Shown one piece after another: positions 60,796 to 64,000 of a stretch of DNA of 64,000 nt. The number at the start of each line of letters is the position of its first letter. The stretch's first letter is position 1. The notes under the pieces were generated by a model. That model was not told where the DNA came from. It worked only from the letters and a program-made list of their open reading frames with translations, and did not search any database. The position numbers and the translations under genes were made by a program. Source of the stretch: Acidimicrobiales bacterium (lineage in GTDB: Bacteria > Actinomycetota > Acidimicrobiia > Acidimicrobiales > Poriferisodalaceae); NCBI GenBank assembly GCA_030743005.1, contig JASLTG010000002.1, positions 33,218 to 97,217 of the forward strand, in the 5' to 3' direction.

Positions 60796-60888
60796 GTGAT
60801 TCCTTCTCAGGTAGCTATAGCCTCGTCGCTGGCTTCACTGAACGGTAGCGTCATATTCCATCGTACGAACCTTAAGGGAGCACTTGAA

Positions 60889-61242
60889 ATGCCAAGTGAA
60901 CCATCAAAAGAACTCATCGTTCTGGACAATCCGCGACCGGGTCGGGACTATGAAATCCGTTGTGAAACACCAGAGCTCACTTGCCTCTGTCCCGTAACGG
61001 GACAGCCCGACTTCGCAACGGTAGTAATTACCTACATCCCTGATGAACTCATCGTGGAATTGAAGTCGTTGAAAATGTACCTCTGGAGCTTCAGAGATGA
61101 AGGTGTTCATCACGAGGGCATTACCAACGGAATTCTTGATGACCTAGTGTCAGCTTTATCGCCACGATCAATGACTGTTGTCACAGAATGGCTTGTACGC
61201 GGGGGTATCACCACAACGGTTACTGCTACGCACCAAAGTTGA
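60889..61242 (+). CDS. queF: NADPH-dependent 7-cyano-7-deazaguanine reductase QueF
   Basis: A 117-residue unimodular QueF that reduces preQ0 to preQ1 in queuosine synthesis. The catalytic region [21 protein letters not shown] has the nucleophilic Cys34 and Asp41, and [33 protein letters not shown] is the QueF motif with the conserved Glu and His. AAGGGAG stands 8 bases before the ATG. No preQ1 riboswitch was seen upstream. Other queuosine genes are not adjacent, but GluQRS is in the window. Confidence 0.95.
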   Translation: MPSEPSKELIVLDNPRPGRDYEIRCETPELTCLCPVTGQPDFATVVITYIPDELIVELKSLKMYLWSFRDEGVHHEGITNGILDDLVSALSPRSMTVVTEWLVRGGITTTVTATHQS

Positions 61243-61281
61243 ATGCGGCACCAAACACCGGAGACGCACTGATCTCAACAT

Positions 61282-61788
61282 CTACGCGTCGAGGACTGTG
61301 ACGCCATCTCCAGGTTCGACAAGCGGCGGTTCGGTCGACCAGGGAAAGTTGATCCATTGGTCTGTGTACTTCCACACGTATTCGCATTGAACAACTGAAC
61401 GCGACTTTTCGTAGAGCACAGCCGTGCGGACTTCGGCGACTTCATCAAGGCAATGGTTCCGAACCAGCGCCAACGTGTGGCCGGTGTCCGCTACATCGTC
61501 AACTATCAAAACTCGAGTGTCTCTCAGGTCTACAACATCGACGTATGGGGGTAGCACAACCGGCACGTCAAGTCGTTCGTCAACCCCGGTGTAATACTCA
61601 ACATTCATCACATACAAGTTCTTCACCGATAAGGCATAACCCAGTGAACCCGCTACGAAAAGTCCGCCCCTGGCTATCGCGAGAATAATGTCAGGCTGAT
61701 AGTCATCTTCCGCGACTAGTCCCGCCAGGGCACGTGATGCCAAACCGTAGTTACTCCAATCAAGGACTTCGCGCTGCTCTTCATTCAC
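61282..61788 (-). CDS. Phosphoribosyltransferase (Gpt-like)
   Basis: A 168-residue type I phosphoribosyltransferase. The PRPP loop is VLIVDDVADTGHTLALV and the N-terminal loop DIILAIARGGLFVAGSLGYAL, resembling bacterial xanthine or guanine phosphoribosyltransferases. It probably salvages a purine base with PRPP. TAAGTT lies 7 bases before the GTG start. Confidence 0.9.
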   Translation of the reverse strand: MNEEQREVLDWSNYGLASRALAGLVAEDDYQPDIILAIARGGLFVAGSLGYALSVKNLYVMNVEYYTGVDERLDVPVVLPPYVDVVDLRDTRVLIVDDVADTGHTLALVRNHCLDEVAEVRTAVLYEKSRSVVQCEYVWKYTDQWINFPWSTEPPLVEPGDGVTVLDA

Positions 61789-61795
61789 GGCTAGG

Positions 61796-61801
61796 AACTT
61801 A
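61796..61801 (-). promoter_or_regulatory. -10 element TAAGTT, leaderless start of phosphoribosyltransferase
   Basis: TANNNT hexamer on the reverse strand ending 7 bases before the GTG at 61788. Confidence 0.45.
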
Positions 61802-61864
61802 CACCCGGCACGGGGTTTCGTCTCTGTACTCGGACAACGATGTCACTATTGCCGTTTACGCCAC

Positions 61865-61870
61865 TAACTT
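61865..61870 (+). promoter_or_regulatory. -10 element TAACTT, leaderless start of glycosidase-fusion gene
   Basis: TANNNT hexamer ending 6 bases before the ATG at 61877. Confidence 0.45.
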
Positions 61871-61876
61871 GTCTTA

Positions 61877-63859
61877 ATGCCGTTGCTGGCCCCGCAACAC
61901 AAGTTGGTGCTGCGACACCTGTTGTCGCGTGATGGCACAGCCTTGCCCAGTGAGCTTTCAACGGTGACAGGACTTGAAACCGAAGATGTCTTGAACGCAT
62001 TAGATCATCTTCACCGAACTGATCTTGCAGTCCCCATGCCACATACCCCGGGACTAGGCGAAGGTCGCTGGACACTCACTTCTCATGGTCGACAAGTTGG
62101 TCCGTCATTGGCAAAGGGCGAACCGAACTCCAGAGCCGAAGATGATGCTGGCGACCCAGCCGAAGGGTGGGGCTTTCCCTGGCGGCCAGTGAAAAAGGAA
62201 GCTCCCGTTTATGCAAGGACGCTGCCTCGTCCAACTCGCGAAAACCGAAAGGCAGTTCGCCGCCCACTTTTCCCTCTTCAAGTCCCACAACAACAGCCGT
62301 CGCGTCGTCGCTGGGGTTTATTACCCGCGGCCTCTTTGGTGACACTCGCTGGAATCGTTTTGATGTTGATCACCATTCGACAGGTGACGATTGAGATTGG
62401 CGGAATCGAGGACGGTGTCGCCCTGCAACCAACTTCAATTGAGGGGGCGCAGATTTCTTTCACTGTCGCTGGGGCAAACGCTCGATCAGCTCAACTGTTA
62501 TTGGACGACTTCCCTGTCAGTGGCGTTCAAAGATACGGGAACCGAATCGTTTGGGTCGTTCCACCATTAACTGAAGGTGACCATTCACTTGAGTTAGTAG
62601 TGAAGAGACGGCTCTACGGGCAAACATCTCGCGCTATCGATTTCAGCGTTGACGGCACTCCACCTGTGATTGACTTACCGGAAGTTTTAGAGCCCGTTCC
62701 AATGAATGAACCAGTCACTATTGCTGGCACCTCCGAACCCGGGGCAACTCTGGTAGTCGGCGGAGTGCCAATAGAAACCAGCGATGGTTCGTTCGTCTTG
62801 GAACTTGACGAACCTCCAGCCGGACCTGTTTCGATTTTGGCGATTGACCGAGCTGGCAACACAAGCACCTTCAACATGATCGTCCCGATTGCATACCCGA
62901 GGACCCAGGGAGTTCACGTGAGCGCCGCGGCGTGGGCGCACCAAGGTCTTAAAGACTCGGTATTGGATTTGATCGAAGCCGGGAAAGTCACCGCCGTCGA
63001 AATCAGTCTCAAAAACGAAAACGGTGTCGTTGGCTATGACAGCAACGTGCCACTCGCGATAGAGACTGGAGCGGCAAACAACCTTTTCAATCTGCGGGCT
63101 GCCATCGAAGAACTACATGCCCTAGATGTACGCGTGATAGGTCGCATAGTGGCGTTCCGCGATCCGATTCTGGCCAAACATGCTTGGGCGAAAGGTGACC
63201 AGGACTGGGTGATCCAAACATCTGATGGCAGACCGTTGAGTAAGTATGGCGGCTTCACTAACTTTCAAAATCTTGGCGTGCAAAAATACAACCTTGATAT
63301 CGCCCAGGAGGCGGCAGAAGCAGGGATCGATGACGTGCTGTGGGATTACATGCGACGACCAGAGGGGCGTCTTGACGGCATGTACATACCAGGCGTCGGT
63401 TTAGATGACCCTTCGCCGATCATCGTTGACTTCCTAAGGCAATCTCAATCCATCCTCAGAGAATTCGGCGTGTTTCAGGGAGTTTCAGTCTTTGGTATTT
63501 CAGCCACCAGAGGTGAATTCATCGCACAAGACGTAGCGGGTATGGCCCAATACGTCGATTATGTGTCGCCGATGGTTTACCCATCCCACTGGTCCCGCGG
63601 TGAATACGGGGTCACCCACCCAGAAGCGCAGCCATATGACATTACAAAAGCCTCTTTGGCTGATTTTCAACGCGTCCTAGATGGCACCAACACAGCGTTA
63701 GTGCCTTGGCTCCAAGACTTTTCGATGAGAGTCCCCTACGGGCCGGCAGAAGTAAAGGCACAGATAGACGCCGCAGCGTCACTAGGTATCTATGACTGGC
63801 TGATTTGGGATCCAACTGTTACTTACACAGCTGAGGGAATAGTTGCTGCCAAAAGTTAA
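61877..63859 (+). CDS. Winged-helix/membrane-anchored putative glycoside hydrolase (DUF4015-like)
   Basis: A 660-residue protein with three unrelated parts. Residues 1-75 look like a winged helix (LVLRHLLSRDGTALPSELSTVTGLETEDVLNALDHLH). A basic linker leads to a membrane helix near 148-170 (LLPAASLVTLAGIVLMLITI). Outside follows an Ig-like stretch around 180-345 with DGTPPVIDLPEVLEPVP. Residues about 350-660 resemble the DUF4015/COG1306 putative glycosidase domain: GVHVSAAAWAH, DVLWDYMRRPEGRLDGMYIPG, YVDYVSPMVYPSHWSRGEYG and WLQDFSMRVPYGPAEVKAQ. A cytoplasmic DNA-binding-like head on an outward hydrolase could be a sensor. TAACTT lies 6 bases upstream. Confidence 0.82.
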   Translation: MPLLAPQHKLVLRHLLSRDGTALPSELSTVTGLETEDVLNALDHLHRTDLAVPMPHTPGLGEGRWTLTSHGRQVGPSLAKGEPNSRAEDDAGDPAEGWGFPWRPVKKEAPVYARTLPRPTRENRKAVRRPLFPLQVPQQQPSRRRWGLLPAASLVTLAGIVLMLITIRQVTIEIGGIEDGVALQPTSIEGAQISFTVAGANARSAQLLLDDFPVSGVQRYGNRIVWVVPPLTEGDHSLELVVKRRLYGQTSRAIDFSVDGTPPVIDLPEVLEPVPMNEPVTIAGTSEPGATLVVGGVPIETSDGSFVLELDEPPAGPVSILAIDRAGNTSTFNMIVPIAYPRTQGVHVSAAAWAHQGLKDSVLDLIEAGKVTAVEISLKNENGVVGYDSNVPLAIETGAANNLFNLRAAIEELHALDVRVIGRIVAFRDPILAKHAWAKGDQDWVIQTSDGRPLSKYGGFTNFQNLGVQKYNLDIAQEAAEAGIDDVLWDYMRRPEGRLDGMYIPGVGLDDPSPIIVDFLRQSQSILREFGVFQGVSVFGISATRGEFIAQDVAGMAQYVDYVSPMVYPSHWSRGEYGVTHPEAQPYDITKASLADFQRVLDGTNTALVPWLQDFSMRVPYGPAEVKAQIDAAASLGIYDWLIWDPTVTYTAEGIVAAKS

Positions 63860-63864
63860 GAAAC

Positions 63865-63889
63865 TGTAGGAACGTCTATCAGTCCTACA
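63865..63889. terminator. Candidate terminator hairpin at convergent gene ends
   Basis: TGTAGGA and TCCTACA form a perfect 7-bp stem with an 11-base loop between the glycosidase-fusion stop and the acyl-CoA ligase stop. On the reverse strand the stem is followed by a T-rich stretch (GTTTCTTAACTTTT), so it would best terminate the reverse-strand gene. Confidence 0.45.
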
Positions 63890-64000
63890 AAAACTGCTGG
63901 CGAAGCTTGTACTTCTGAACCTTTCCACTCGGCGTCATCGGGAATTCTTCAACAATCACCATGTCTTCGGGCCAAAATTGACGAGTCATGCCTTGTGCTT
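63885..64000 (-). CDS. Acyl-CoA ligase, C-terminal fragment (truncated by window edge)
   Basis: The reverse strand from the edge to TAG at 63885 encodes about 37 residues ending in PEDMVIVEEFPMTPSGKVQK and YKLRQQFL. This is the C-terminal end of an adenylate-forming acyl-CoA ligase, with the catalytic Lys in TPSGKVQK. The rest lies beyond the right edge. It converges on the glycosidase-fusion gene. Confidence 0.85.
   Translation of the reverse strand, partial: AQGMTRQFWPEDMVIVEEFPMTPSGKVQKYKLRQQFL

Noticed and set aside
60796..60888. preQ1 riboswitch before queF
   Set aside because: No conserved preQ1-I or II sequence pattern in the 93 bases; only a normal ribosome-binding site.

Overview
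The window is compact, gene-dense bacterial DNA of moderate GC content. It looks chromosomal and most like a free-living, probably marine, actinobacterium of the Acidimicrobiia type. This is inferred from gene content: F420-dependent luciferase-like and PPOX oxidoreductases, an SCO6745-family protein, mycobacterial-style acyl-CoA ligases, many CaiB/BaiF CoA-transferases, acyl-CoA carboxylases, and a promoter style typical of actinobacterial leaderless mRNAs. I saw no rRNA, tRNA, insertion sequence, prophage or CRISPR array. Genes are packed with start/stop overlaps, and convergent pairs are separated by 0 to 9 bases.

Layout. 1-8.7 kb: an edge-truncated branched-chain amino-acid-type binding lipoprotein, an F420 oxidoreductase, an Hsp15-like S4 protein, a 2-keto-4-pentenoate hydratase-like protein, an MFS permease, an ABC-F ATPase, a metallophosphoesterase, a PPOX flavoprotein and SurE. 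8.7-15.7 kb: an alpha/beta hydrolase with an apparent frameshift, a VOC protein, an MFS permease, an acyl-CoA ligase and the housekeeping run maf-dusB-formyl-THF cyclo-ligase. 15.7-21 kb: a thioesterase, a double CaiB CoA-transferase, Tag glycosylase, an ArsI/CadI-type protein, a DUF6356-type membrane protein and an Lrp/AsnC regulator. 21-24 kb: an operon of amidohydrolase, a conserved partner protein and a UGSC-family selenoprotein whose reading frame is interrupted by one UGA. 24-31.4 kb: MFS, an HpcH/HpaI aldolase, an EamA exporter, NIPSNAP, a nitrilase-fold amidase paired with an aminotransferase, a nitroreductase-SRPBCC fusion and glutamyl-Q tRNA(Asp) synthetase. 31.4-45 kb: two zinc alcohol dehydrogenases, a carboxyltransferase, a second F420 oxidoreductase, an APH-type kinase, a tandem-FKBP lipoprotein, two CaiB transferases, a phosphatase, a PlsC acyltransferase, a MaoC hydratase, a dienelactone hydrolase and a duplicated unknown protein. 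45.5-64 kb: an amidohydrolase, an esterase, a two-gene acyl-CoA carboxylase, a phytanoyl-CoA dioxygenase, a DHA2 exporter, a crotonase, a cytochrome P450, FmdB, MFS, a sulfatase, YceI, GNAT, QueF, a phosphoribosyltransferase, a winged-helix/membrane/glycosidase fusion and an edge-truncated acyl-CoA ligase.

Together these genes suggest an aerobic heterotroph that activates, hydrates, carboxylates and cleaves diverse carboxylic acids as CoA esters, with several transporters and hydrolases to feed those routes. Two tRNA queuosine functions (QueF and GluQRS) are present but far apart.

The most interesting item is the selenoprotein operon at 21.07-23.80 kb. The Sec codon sits in the UGSC motif, a plausible bacterial SECIS hairpin lies directly downstream, and the adjacent partner protein ends in a CxxC that could act as its redox partner. 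A second window-wide signal is the very frequent TANNNT hexamer 6-8 bases before start codons, which implies widespread leaderless transcription.
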